Assembly (NCBI RefSeq): GCF_022846615.1
Contig: NZ_AP025637.1
Span: forward strand, 2,815,001 to 2,879,000
From: Roseomonas fluvialis
Lineage (GTDB): Bacteria > Pseudomonadota > Alphaproteobacteria > Acetobacterales > Acetobacteraceae
Length of the DNA stretch: 64,000 nucleotides
Reading direction: 5' to 3'
Shown piece after piece: positions 51,313-59,502 of the stretch. A model generated the notes under the pieces. That model searched no databases and was not told the origin of the DNA. It worked only from the letters and a program-made list of their open reading frames with translations. Both the position numbers and the translations under genes were made by a program. Within the stretch, counting starts at the first letter, position 1. Every line of letters starts with the position of its first letter.

Positions 51313-52614
51313 ATGGATGCCCCCGCCGTCATCGCCGCGATCCGCTTCGGCCACGGCCGCCGCCCGTCGGACCCCGTGCCCCCCGACCCTGCCGCCTGGC
51401 TCGAGGCGCAACTCGCCCCCGGCCTGCCCGGCCCAGCCCTGCCCGCCGACCTGCCCACCACGCTGCGCGCCGTCTTCCTGGCGCAGGTCGAGGATGCCGC
51501 CAGCGCCCGCGCCGGCATGGGCCGGCCCAACGGCCGGCGCATCGCCACCGAGGAAGCCGCCGCCGCGGTCGCCCTCGCGATCGAATCGCCCAACGGCCTG
51601 CGCGAACGCCTGGTCGCCTTCTGGACCAACCATTTCACCGTGGCCCGCGCCAAGGTGGGCCCGCTGGTCGGCGTCTATGTGCGCGACGCCATCCGCCCCC
51701 ACGTCACCGGCCGGTTCGAGGACATGCTGCTGGCCGTGGTCCGCCACCCGGCCATGCTGTCCTACCTCGACAACCAGAACTCGATCGGCCCGGAGAGTCC
51801 CTCCGGCCAGCGCGCGCGGCGCGGCCTCAACGAGAACTTGGCGCGCGAGATCCTCGAACTGCACACCGTCACCCCCGCCGCGCGCTACACCCAGGCCGAC
51901 GTCACCAACTTCGCCAAGGTGCTGACCGGCTGGAGCTTCATCGCCGCGCGCGAACCGCACGGCTTCGAATTCCGCGCCCGCGCCCACGAACCGGGGGACA
52001 AGACCGTGCTCGGCCGCACCTGGCCGGAAGGCGAACAGGGCGGCGTGCAGGCGCTCACCTGGCTCGCCCGGCACGAGGCCACGCATCGCCACCTCGCGAC
52101 CAAGCTGGTGCGCCACTTCGTCGCCGACGACCCGCCGCCCGAGGCGGTGCGCACCGTCTTTGCCGCGCTGCGCGACACACGTGGCGACCTCGCCGCCGCC
52201 ACCCGCGCCCTCATTCGCCTGCCCGCCGCCTGGTCGCCCCCGCTGACCAAGCTGCGCACGCCCAGCGACTACGTGGTGGCCGTGCTGCGCGCGGTCGAGG
52301 CGCCGGGCGACCAGGCCGACCGCATGGCGGTCGGCACCATGAACTACCTCGGCCAGCCGCTCTGGGGCGCGCGGGCGCCGATCGGCTGGCCCGATGTCGC
52401 CGCCGACTGGGCGGCGCCCGAGACCATGCTGCGCCGGGTCGAATGGGCGAACGGTGTCTCCGCCCGCGGCGCCGGGCGCGACGCGGCCGACGTCGCGGAG
52501 GCCACGCTCGGCCCGCTGGTCCGCCCCGAGACGCTCCGTGCGGCGGCGCGGGCCGGGTCGGCCCGCGAGGCCCTGACCATCGTGCTCACCAGCCCGGAGT
52601 TCCACCGCCGATGA
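51313..52614 (+). CDS. DUF1800 domain-containing protein
   Basis: A 433-residue DUF1800 protein. The family core is recognisable: RLVAFWTNHFTVARAKVGPLVGVYVRDAIRPHVTGRFEDMLLAVVRHPAMLSYLDNQNSIG, then LNENLAREILELHTV and YTQADVTNFAKVLTGWSF. These proteins are almost always encoded with a DUF1501 protein, as here (ATGA overlap), and are of unknown function. The ATG at 51313 was chosen over earlier in-frame starts because the upstream stretch is basic shadow sequence. The 226 bp upstream, shared with divergent fusA, contains a direct repeat of CGCCGATCAG but no clear promoter. Confidence 0.9.
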   Translation: MDAPAVIAAIRFGHGRRPSDPVPPDPAAWLEAQLAPGLPGPALPADLPTTLRAVFLAQVEDAASARAGMGRPNGRRIATEEAAAAVALAIESPNGLRERLVAFWTNHFTVARAKVGPLVGVYVRDAIRPHVTGRFEDMLLAVVRHPAMLSYLDNQNSIGPESPSGQRARRGLNENLAREILELHTVTPAARYTQADVTNFAKVLTGWSFIAAREPHGFEFRARAHEPGDKTVLGRTWPEGEQGGVQALTWLARHEATHRHLATKLVRHFVADDPPPEAVRTVFAALRDTRGDLAAATRALIRLPAAWSPPLTKLRTPSDYVVAVLRAVEAPGDQADRMAVGTMNYLGQPLWGARAPIGWPDVAADWAAPETMLRRVEWANGVSARGAGRDAADVAEATLGPLVRPETLRAAARAGSAREALTIVLTSPEFHRR

Positions 52615-53804
52615 GCCACCTGCCCGCCTTCGGCCGCCGCGCCGCGCTGCTCGGGCTTGCTGCCGCGATGACGCTGCCGCGCGCGCGCGTGGCCTTCGCC
52701 GATGCGCCCGGCGAGGCGCGCTTCGTCGTGGTGCTGCTGCGCGGCGGCCTCGATGGCCTGTTCGCCGTGCAGCCCTACGCCGACCCGGCGCTGCGCGACC
52801 TGCGCGGCCCGCTGGCGCTGCCCGAGCCAGGGCAGGAGGGCGGGTTGCTCGACCTCGGTGGCCGCTTCGGCCTGCATCCGCGCATGACCAACCTGCACGC
52901 GATGTACACCGCGAACGAGGCGCTGGTCGTGCATGCGGTGGCCGGCAACTGGCGCAGCCGTAGCCATTTCGACGCGCAGGACATGCTGGAATCGGGCGCC
53001 GACCAGCGCCTCGCCAGCGGCTGGCTGAACCGCGCGCTCTCGGCCGTGCCGGCACGGCCCGGCGCGCAGCACAATGGCCTGGCGGTCGGCACCGACATGC
53101 CGCTGCTGATGCGCGGGCCGACCGCGGTGGCCAATTACGCCCCGCGCGGCAGCGCCACGCCCCCGCCCGACCTCCTGGCGCGCGTCGCCGAGCTCAATGC
53201 CGCCGACCCCGTGACCGGCCCCGCCATCGCCGAGGGCCTGCGCATCCGCGGCTATGCCGTCAGCACGCTGGGCGACGCCGCGGCGATGCGCCCGCAGCCC
53301 GGCGGCGCCTTCCGCGCCCTGGCACTCTCGGCCGGGCGGCTGATGTCGCAGCCCGACGGGCCGCGCGTCGCCGCCTTCGAACTGGGCGGCTGGGACACCC
53401 ATGCGCAGCAGGTCAACCGGCTGAACGGGCCGCTGTTCCAGCTCGACGAAGGCTTCGGCGCGCTGAAGGAGGCGCTGGGCGACCACTGGCGCCGAACCGC
53501 CGTGCTGGTGGTCACCGAGTTCGGCCGCACCGTGCGCGTGAACGGCACCATGGGCTCCGACCACGGCACCGGCGGCGTCGCCTTCCTGCTCGGCGGCGCG
53601 GTGGCCGGCGGCAAGGTGGGGGGCAACTGGCCGGGCCTGGCGGGCAACCTGTTCCAGGACCGCGACCTGGCGCCCACCACCGACCTGCGCACCATCGCCA
53701 AGGGCCTGCTGCGGGACCACCTGAAGCTCTCCCCGCAGGCCGTGGCGCGCGCCTTCCCCGGCAGCGACGCCGCCGCACCCCTGGGCGGGTTGCTTCGGGC
53801 CTGA
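52611..53804 (+). CDS. DUF1501 domain-containing protein
   Basis: A 397-residue DUF1501 protein with a Tat-like signal (FGRRAALLGLAAAMTLPRARVAFA, containing an RR pair). The fold belongs to the alkaline-phosphatase-like/sulfatase superfamily: FVVVLLRGGLDGLFAVQPY, GGWDTHAQQ and VVTEFGRTVRVNGTMGSDHGTGGVAFLLGG are hallmarks, with His and Asp residues that could bind metals. Its ATG overlaps the DUF1800 stop, so the two are coupled and probably act together in the periplasm. Function is unknown. Confidence 0.9.
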   Translation: MSHLPAFGRRAALLGLAAAMTLPRARVAFADAPGEARFVVVLLRGGLDGLFAVQPYADPALRDLRGPLALPEPGQEGGLLDLGGRFGLHPRMTNLHAMYTANEALVVHAVAGNWRSRSHFDAQDMLESGADQRLASGWLNRALSAVPARPGAQHNGLAVGTDMPLLMRGPTAVANYAPRGSATPPPDLLARVAELNAADPVTGPAIAEGLRIRGYAVSTLGDAAAMRPQPGGAFRALALSAGRLMSQPDGPRVAAFELGGWDTHAQQVNRLNGPLFQLDEGFGALKEALGDHWRRTAVLVVTEFGRTVRVNGTMGSDHGTGGVAFLLGGAVAGGKVGGNWPGLAGNLFQDRDLAPTTDLRTIAKGLLRDHLKLSPQAVARAFPGSDAAAPLGGLLRA

Positions 53805-53895
53805 CCCGGTCGGCGTGTCGTTCAGCCGGGCCAGCGGCGGTCAGGCATCGACGGGCCCCGCATCCTCGCCCCTTCGCTGGCGCCGCAGGCCTCCA

Positions 53896-54258
53896 CTACG
53901 ACCCGCGATAGGTCGTGTACGACCACGGCGTGCACAGCAGCGGCACGTGGTAGTGCCCTGCGCCGTCGCGCAGCCCGAAATTCACCGCCACCACATCGAG
54001 GAACAGCGGATCCGGCGCGATGCCGCGCGCCGTGAAATACGCGCCGACGTGGAAGCGCAGCTCGTGCCGCCCGGCGCGGAAGGCGCCGTCGGGCAGCAGC
54101 GGCGCGGCGGTGCGACCATCGGCGTTGGTCACCGTATCGCTCACCAGCACGGCCGTGGGCTCCATCCGCCACAATTCCACGCGCACGCCCTCCGCCGGGA
54201 TGCCCTGCGCGGTGTTCAGCACATGCGTCGAGAGCGTGCCTGGTCCGTTGCCTGTCAT
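53896..54258 (-). CDS. uraH: 5-hydroxyisourate hydrolase
   Basis: A 120-residue transthyretin-like enzyme that hydrolyses 5-hydroxyisourate, the product of urate oxidation. The N-terminal LSTHVLNTAQGIPAEGVRVELW carries the first catalytic His, RAGRHELRFHVGAYF follows, and the chain ends with the diagnostic YRGS. It is the last gene of the minus-strand urate cluster, after puuD and the lipoprotein/barrel genes. The 2-oxo-4-hydroxy-4-carboxy-5-ureidoimidazoline decarboxylase gene is not seen here. Confidence 0.95.
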   Translation of the reverse strand: MTGNGPGTLSTHVLNTAQGIPAEGVRVELWRMEPTAVLVSDTVTNADGRTAAPLLPDGAFRAGRHELRFHVGAYFTARGIAPDPLFLDVVAVNFGLRDGAGHYHVPLLCTPWSYTTYRGS

Positions 54259-54285
54259 CCGATGCCCCCTTGCGGCGCGCGCGCG

Positions 54286-55305
54286 TCAGAAACTCATGCC
54301 GATCCCGATGGACGTGCCGGTCACGTTGTTGTCGCCGATGAAGTAGCGCCCCACCAGCCTGAGGCGCGAGAGGCTGATGCCCACCGCGCCGATCTCGTAG
54401 CGCCCGACATCGATCTCGATCCCGCCGCCGATCTTGACCGCCCAGGCGAAGCCCAGCGCGCGTTCCTGGTCGCCGAAATAGGTCGAGGCATTGCCGTCCA
54501 GCACCCAGCGCACCGGCCGGCCGAAGGCCTCCCAGCCGGTCGGCCAGCGCAGCCTGGCCCACAGCCCCAGCGTCTGCGCATCCGACCGCTGGCGCGCCCC
54601 GCGCGGCGTGTCGCCGAAGGTCTGCAGCAGGATGTTGGTGTAGCGCAGCTCGACATCGATATCCCGCTCGGGCCGGTAGTCGTAGTAGGCCAGCATCATC
54701 GCCCCGCCGATGCCCCAGACGTTCACGTGCCGGTCGGTCAGCCCCGACAGGTCCGCCCCGGTGCGCCGTTCGATGAAGGCGCCGAACAGCGTGGAATCCG
54801 CCGCCGCGAAGCCGCCCGCCACGTTCAGGATCGGCCGCAGCCACAGGTATTGCGCCAGCGCGATGTCGTAGCCCACGCCCAGCGTCGTGGTGAAGTTGTT
54901 CCACCGCGCCGGCGTGCTCCGCTGGTCCTGCCCGCCCGAGAAGACCGCGCGCGGGTCGTAGCGCGCATAGCCGGCATAGGCCTCGAGCCACAGGGGGAAG
55001 GACTCCGACAGCGTGAAGCCGAAGCCGAACTGGCTCAGCGTCAGCGTCGTATTGGCCGTGCCGAAATTGGTGGTGCCGCGGCTCAGCGTGACCGAATTGG
55101 CCGACCCGTCCGGCACGATGGTGTAGCCCATCAGCCCGAGGATGCCGCCGGGGCGCGCCTGCAGGGTCGAACGCAATTGCGTCAGCCGGTCGGCGATCTC
55201 CCCCGCCACCGTGTCGCGCGTGGCGGGATCGACCAGCTGCGCGCGGGCGGCCTGCGGCGCGGACCAGGCCAGCAGGGCCGCGAGCAGGCCCACCCGGCCG
55301 ATCAC
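54286..55305 (-). CDS. Outer-membrane beta-barrel protein, unknown function
   Basis: A 339-residue protein with a signal peptide (start at GTG 55305; LAALLAWSAPQAARA) and a C-terminus of alternating strands ending in Phe (GIGIGMSF), as in outer-membrane barrels. Many short amphipathic strands are visible (LWLEAYAGYARYDP, AFAWAVKIGGGIEIDVGRYEIGAVGISLSRLRLVGRYFIG). The N-terminal part (LVDPATRDTVAGEIADRLTQLRSTLQ) is helical. I do not recognise the family. Its GTG overlaps the stop of the upstream lipoprotein gene (GTGA), and the downstream gene is uraH, 27 bp away. Confidence 0.75.
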   Translation of the reverse strand: MIGRVGLLAALLAWSAPQAARAQLVDPATRDTVAGEIADRLTQLRSTLQARPGGILGLMGYTIVPDGSANSVTLSRGTTNFGTANTTLTLSQFGFGFTLSESFPLWLEAYAGYARYDPRAVFSGGQDQRSTPARWNNFTTTLGVGYDIALAQYLWLRPILNVAGGFAAADSTLFGAFIERRTGADLSGLTDRHVNVWGIGGAMMLAYYDYRPERDIDVELRYTNILLQTFGDTPRGARQRSDAQTLGLWARLRWPTGWEAFGRPVRWVLDGNASTYFGDQERALGFAWAVKIGGGIEIDVGRYEIGAVGISLSRLRLVGRYFIGDNNVTGTSIGIGMSF

Positions 55306-55973
55306 GACGGGGCCACCAGCACGACCGGGCGCGGCAGCGCGAAACCGGCGCGGCGCAGATCATCCTCGGCGGCGCGGATGCGCTGCATCACCTCCGGGTC
55401 GGTCAGCCGCGGCGCGCTCGCCACCAGCAGCGCATGCCCGGTGCCGATGCGCGTCACCACGGCGATGTAGTCCGCGCGCGCCGCCGCGGGGTCGGTCACC
55501 GGCGGCGCGGCACGAGGCGCCGGCGGCTCCGGCGCGGGCGCGGCCGCGCGCAGGCTGCCCGCCAGTGCCGTGACCAGCGCCTGCAGCGCCGGGTCCGCCA
55601 CCGCGATGGTGTTGCGCAGGTCCGGCGCCTGCCAGTTCTCCAGCGTCGCGCGGCGCAGCATCGCCCCCAGGCTCGCCACCGCGGCGCCGCCCGCCGGGTC
55701 GGCGCGCGCGGCACGTGGCGCGAGTTCCGCGAAGGGGTCCTCCCGATAGGCCGGAATGCCGTCATCGGCCATGAGCGACAGGGCTGCGAGGTACATCGCC
55801 AGCGCCTGCTGCATCGCCGCGATGCCGTCGCGCCGATCCTCCGATGTCGCGGCCGGGGCGGGATACGCCACGACCAGGCTCGCGGTGCGCGCCCAGTCGC
55901 GCGCCGGCGTGTAGTCGGGCGCGCTGCACGCGGCTGCCAGCAGCAGCACCAGCGCGGACGGCGCGCGCGTCAT
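55302..55973 (-). CDS. Lipoprotein, second of a tandem paralogous pair
   Basis: A 223-residue lipoprotein with lipobox LAAA and Cys16. The mature part begins SAPDYTPARDWARTASLVVAYP and is helix-rich with an Ala/Pro-rich linker (APAPEPPAPRAAPPVTDPAA). It is homologous to the lipoprotein encoded upstream, sharing the DWARTAS segment and the arrangement around LAALSLMA/LYALGVLA. No known family. Start overlaps the previous gene's stop (ATGA), end overlaps the barrel gene (GTGA). Confidence 0.75.
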   Translation of the reverse strand: MTRAPSALVLLLAAACSAPDYTPARDWARTASLVVAYPAPAATSEDRRDGIAAMQQALAMYLAALSLMADDGIPAYREDPFAELAPRAARADPAGGAAVASLGAMLRRATLENWQAPDLRNTIAVADPALQALVTALAGSLRAAAPAPEPPAPRAAPPVTDPAAARADYIAVVTRIGTGHALLVASAPRLTDPEVMQRIRAAEDDLRRAGFALPRPVVLVAPS

Positions 55974-56677
55974 GGCTGCACCAGCGCGGCCACCGCACCG
56001 CCGCCGGGCGGGCGCGCTGCCACCACCGGGTCGGGCGGCAACAGGCGCTGCAGGCGCAGCAACGTGTCCTCGGCGTCGCGGATCTCGCGCGCCACCGCCA
56101 CCTGCGTGATGTGGCGGGTGCGGGCGTCGATCATGGCATGGCCCTCGGCAACGCGATCCAGCACGCGGCGATAGGTGGTGCGGTCCTGCGCGGGCGCTTC
56201 GCCCGCCGCCATTGCCGCGCCGAGCGACGCGGCCAGCACCTGCACCGGCCCGTTCGCGGCGCGGATGGCCGGCCGCAGGCGCAGATCCTCGACCACCTGC
56301 GCCTGGCCGGCGCTATAGGCCCGCGCGGCCGGCGGGATGTTGCCCGCCTGCGCGCGCTCCAGCACCGCGCCCAGCGCGGCCACGGCCTCCGCCGCGGTGG
56401 GATCGGCCGCGGCGCGCGCGGCCAGGGGCGCGAAGCGGGCAGCGCGGAAGGTCAGCGGCTGCTCCTCCCCCGCCAGCACGCCCAGCGCATACAGCCAGGC
56501 GGCCAGCGCCTGCTGCTGCGCCAGCAGCCCATCCTGCGCGGGGCCGGCCAGCAGCGCCGGCTGGTCCACCGCCACGCTGGCGGTGCGCGCCCAGTCCTGC
56601 AACGCCGTGTTCGGCGGCAACGCGCAGGCGGCCAGCAGTGGCAGCATCGCCGCAAGGGCGGCCAGGTGGCGTCTCAG
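55970..56677 (-). CDS. Lipoprotein, first of a tandem paralogous pair, probable CTG start
   Basis: About 235 residues. The frame's only ATG (56647) would leave MLPLLAAC, too short for a lipoprotein signal. From the CTG at 56677 the N-terminus reads LRRHLAALAAMLPLLAAC, a proper positive-then-hydrophobic signal with the lipobox Cys at 18, and a GGGAG stands seven bases before that CTG. No ATG, GTG or TTG lies in frame between. The mature protein has the DWARTASVAVDQP segment shared with the next gene and is helix-rich (DGLLAQQQALAAWLYALGVLAG). It follows puuD by 75 bp. Confidence 0.7.
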   Translation of the reverse strand: MRRHLAALAAMLPLLAACALPPNTALQDWARTASVAVDQPALLAGPAQDGLLAQQQALAAWLYALGVLAGEEQPLTFRAARFAPLAARAAADPTAAEAVAALGAVLERAQAGNIPPAARAYSAGQAQVVEDLRLRPAIRAANGPVQVLAASLGAAMAAGEAPAQDRTTYRRVLDRVAEGHAMIDARTRHITQVAVAREIRDAEDTLLRLQRLLPPDPVVAARPPGGGAVAALVQP

Positions 56678-56752
56678 GGGCAGTCTCCCGGGCCGCGCGG
56701 TCGCGGCGTGAAGCTGTGGTGCCTTACCGCCCCGCAGGGGCGCATGCCAGGG

Positions 56753-57934
56753 TCAGTCGGCGGGCGCGCCGGCGGCGACCCAGGCGAGAAGCTTGCCACG
56801 CTCCTCGGCCGTGATCTCGGTGAGGTTGCCCGGCGGCATCGCCTCGGTCTGCACCTGCTGGCGCATCGCGGCCGCCCAGCGGCGGATCTGCTGCGGCGTT
56901 TCCATGACCACGCCCTTGGGTGGGGAGGCGATCCCCTCCTGCGTCGGCCGCGCCGCATGGCACGACACGCAGCGCGCAGCGACGATGCTCTGCACCTCGG
57001 CGAAGGCCGGCGCCTCCGCGCCGCCCGTCGCGCGTTGCGGCGCACCGAGCACCACCAGTAGCGCCACCACCGCCGCCGCACCCGCCGGCAGCCAGACCGG
57101 GTTCGCCCCCTTCTGCCGCAGCACGAAATACTGCCGCACCAGCGCGCCCGAGAGCCCCACCGCCAGCAGCACCAGCCAGTTCCACTGCGACTGGTAGGTC
57201 ATCGGGTAGTGCGGCGAGATCATGATGAAGATGACCGGCAGCGTCAGATACGTGTTGTGCACGCTGCGCTGCTTGCCCCAGCGCCCGTATTTCGGGTCCG
57301 GCGCCTGGCCCGCCTGCATGGCGGCGACCATCTTCCGCTGCCCCGGGATGATCACCATCGCAACGTTCGCGACCATGATGGTGCCGGTCATCGCGCCCAC
57401 CTGGAGGAAGGCGCCTCGGCCGCCGAAGATGTGGCAGGCGACGAAGGCGACCACCGCGAGCGCGCCGGCACCGATCGCGCCCAGCAGCACCTCGTTCTCC
57501 CCATGCTTCGACTTGCACAGCAGGTCGTAGCCGACCCACCCGCCCACCAGCATGACCGCGCTGATCAGCACCGCCAGCCACGCCGGCATCGCGAGCACGG
57601 CCGGATCCACCAGGTAGGTGCCCGCCTGCACCCAATAGATCAGCACGAACAGCGAAAAGCCGCTGATCCAGGTCCAGTAGGCCTCCCACTTGAACCAATG
57701 CAGTTTTTCCGGAAGTTGCTCGGGGGCCACCAGGTACTTCTGCTTGTGGTAGAAGCCGCCGCCGTGGATCGACCATTGCTCGCCGGCGACGCGCGGATTG
57801 CCTGGGGCCGGCTTATCCAGCTGGTTGTCCAGCCCGATGAAGTAGAACGACGTGCCGATCCAGGCGATGCCGGTGATGACATGCAGCCACCGCAGCAACA
57901 GGTTGGCCCACTCCGAAAGATAGGCAACGTCCAT
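56753..57934 (-). CDS. puuD: Urate hydroxylase PuuD (membrane, cytochrome c fused)
   Basis: A 393-residue integral-membrane enzyme that oxidises urate to 5-hydroxyisourate, feeding UraH. The N-terminus DVAYLSEWANLLLRWLHVITGIAWIGTSFYFIGLDNQL is characteristic, with about eight helices, and the C-terminus carries a cytochrome c domain with the heme motif CVSCH after a short linker (IVAARCVSCHAARPTQEG). The start at 57934 was taken because the upstream in-frame ATG adds an arginine/histidine-rich shadow. It heads the minus-strand urate cluster. Confidence 0.95.
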   Translation of the reverse strand: MDVAYLSEWANLLLRWLHVITGIAWIGTSFYFIGLDNQLDKPAPGNPRVAGEQWSIHGGGFYHKQKYLVAPEQLPEKLHWFKWEAYWTWISGFSLFVLIYWVQAGTYLVDPAVLAMPAWLAVLISAVMLVGGWVGYDLLCKSKHGENEVLLGAIGAGALAVVAFVACHIFGGRGAFLQVGAMTGTIMVANVAMVIIPGQRKMVAAMQAGQAPDPKYGRWGKQRSVHNTYLTLPVIFIMISPHYPMTYQSQWNWLVLLAVGLSGALVRQYFVLRQKGANPVWLPAGAAAVVALLVVLGAPQRATGGAEAPAFAEVQSIVAARCVSCHAARPTQEGIASPPKGVVMETPQQIRRWAAAMRQQVQTEAMPPGNLTEITAEERGKLLAWVAAGAPAD

Positions 57935-58000
57935 CAAAGCACCCCCGCGCCGCTGCAGTGCAGCATGGGGCGCGGGCGCGGGGCGAGGCAAGGGGAAGGC

Positions 58001-58170
58001 GGGGGGCCAGCCCCCCGGCCCCCCGCTGGGAGGCTACGGCCTCCCAGACCCGCGGATCTGATGGGGTGGGAGGAGGGAGGGGCAGCGTGTGCCCGTCATC
58101 GAGGGCGCGCGCGTGAGCCCCTCCCTGATCCCTCCCCATTCACGGCGGGGGTCCAGGGGGCAGCGCCCCC
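58001..58170. repeat. Cluster of GC-rich palindromes (REP-like) in a 301-bp intergenic region
   Basis: Three stems are visible: GGGGGG with CCCCCC (58001-58016), CTGGGAGGC with GCCTCCCAG closing a TACG tetraloop (58026-58047), and GGGGGC with GCCCCC (58156-58170). The region lies between divergent start codons (puuD and serA), so the stems are not simple terminators. I see no gene in it. Confidence 0.55.
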
Positions 58171-58235
58171 TCGCCACTTGCCCCAGCCTGCGCGCCGGGG
58201 CACGAAGCGCGCCCCGTTTGTCGAGTGCCCTGCCC

Positions 58236-59486
58236 ATGTCCCCTGCCCGTCTCTCGTTGCCCAAGGACAAGATCCGCATCCTGCTGCTGGAGGGTGTCTC
58301 CGACAGCGCGGTCGAGCGCCTGGCCGATGCCGGCTACGCGACCATCAAGCGCGAGAGCAAGGCGCTGGACGGCGCGGCGCTGATCAAGGCGGTGAAGGGT
58401 GTGCATATCCTCGGCATCCGGTCCCGCACGCAAGTGACGGCCGAGGTGCTCGAGGCCGCCGACCGCCTCTTCGCGATCGGCTGCTTCTGCATCGGCACCA
58501 ACCAGGTCGCGCTCGAGGACGCCGCCATGCGCGGCATCCCGGTGTTCAATGCGCCCTTCTCGAACACGCGGTCCGTGGCGGAACTTACGCTGGGCGAGAT
58601 CGTGATGCTGATGCGCGGCATCTTCCCCAAGTCGAACGCCGCGCACAAAGGCGAATGGGATAAGTCGGCAGCGAACTCCTGGGAGCTGCGCGGCAAGACG
58701 CTCGGCATCGTGGGCTACGGCAATATCGGCAGCCAGTTGTCCGTCCTGGCGGAAGCCTTCGGCATGCGCGTGATCTACTGGGACCGCACGGGCAAGCTGC
58801 CGCACGGCAATGCGCAGCCCATGACGTCGCTGCACGCGCTGCTGGCGGCGTCCGATGCCGTCACGCTGCACGTGCCGGAAACCCCCGACACGATGAACAT
58901 GTTTGGCCGCGCCGAGATCGCCGCGATGAAGCCCGGCGCGGTGCTGGTCAACAATGCGCGTGGCACGATCCTGGACCTCGATGCGCTGGCCGATGCGCTG
59001 CGCAGCGGCCACGTGCTGGGTGCGGCCGTGGATGTGTTTCCGGTCGAACCCGCACGCAACGGCGAGCCGTTCGTCTCCCCGCTGCAGGGCCTGCCCAACG
59101 TGATCCTGACCCCGCATATCGGCGGTTCCACCGGCGAGGCGCAGTGGCGCATCGGCGAGGAAGTCTCCCGCAAGCTGATCGAATACTCCGATACGGGGGC
59201 AACCTTCGGCGCGGTGAACTTCCCGCAGGTGGAACTGCCCGCGCGGCCCTCGGGCGCGCGCTACCTGCATGTGCATCGCAACGTGCCCGGCGTGCTGCGC
59301 CAGGTCGACGAGGCCTTCGCGCGGCGGGGGCTGAACATCTCCGCGCAGTTCCTGCAGACCTTCGGCCAGGTCGGCTACGTGGTGATCGACAGCGACAATG
59401 CCCGCGTGCAGGCCGAGGAACTGCTCGCCGACCTGCGCGCCATCGAGGGCACCATCCGCGCGCGGCTGGTCTACGAACGTCGCTGA
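58236..59486 (+). CDS. serA: D-3-phosphoglycerate dehydrogenase
   Basis: A 416-residue SerA, first step of serine synthesis. Seen: the substrate domain starting KDKIRILLLEGVSDSAVERLADAGY, FAIGCFCIGTNQVAL, FNAPFSNTRSVAELTLGEI, the NAD motif GIVGYGNIGSQLSVLAEAFGM, NNARGTILD, the Glu/His pair with TPHIGGSTGEAQ, and a C-terminal ACT domain (VPGVLRQVDEAFARRGLNISAQFLQTFGQVGYVVID). The length suits the short (E. coli type) form. The ATG at 58236 is chosen over upstream starts because family alignments begin near MSPARLSLPKDK. Confidence 0.93.
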   Translation: MSPARLSLPKDKIRILLLEGVSDSAVERLADAGYATIKRESKALDGAALIKAVKGVHILGIRSRTQVTAEVLEAADRLFAIGCFCIGTNQVALEDAAMRGIPVFNAPFSNTRSVAELTLGEIVMLMRGIFPKSNAAHKGEWDKSAANSWELRGKTLGIVGYGNIGSQLSVLAEAFGMRVIYWDRTGKLPHGNAQPMTSLHALLAASDAVTLHVPETPDTMNMFGRAEIAAMKPGAVLVNNARGTILDLDALADALRSGHVLGAAVDVFPVEPARNGEPFVSPLQGLPNVILTPHIGGSTGEAQWRIGEEVSRKLIEYSDTGATFGAVNFPQVELPARPSGARYLHVHRNVPGVLRQVDEAFARRGLNISAQFLQTFGQVGYVVIDSDNARVQAEELLADLRAIEGTIRARLVYERR

Positions 59487-59502
59487 AGCCTGCGTGGGGC
59501 GG

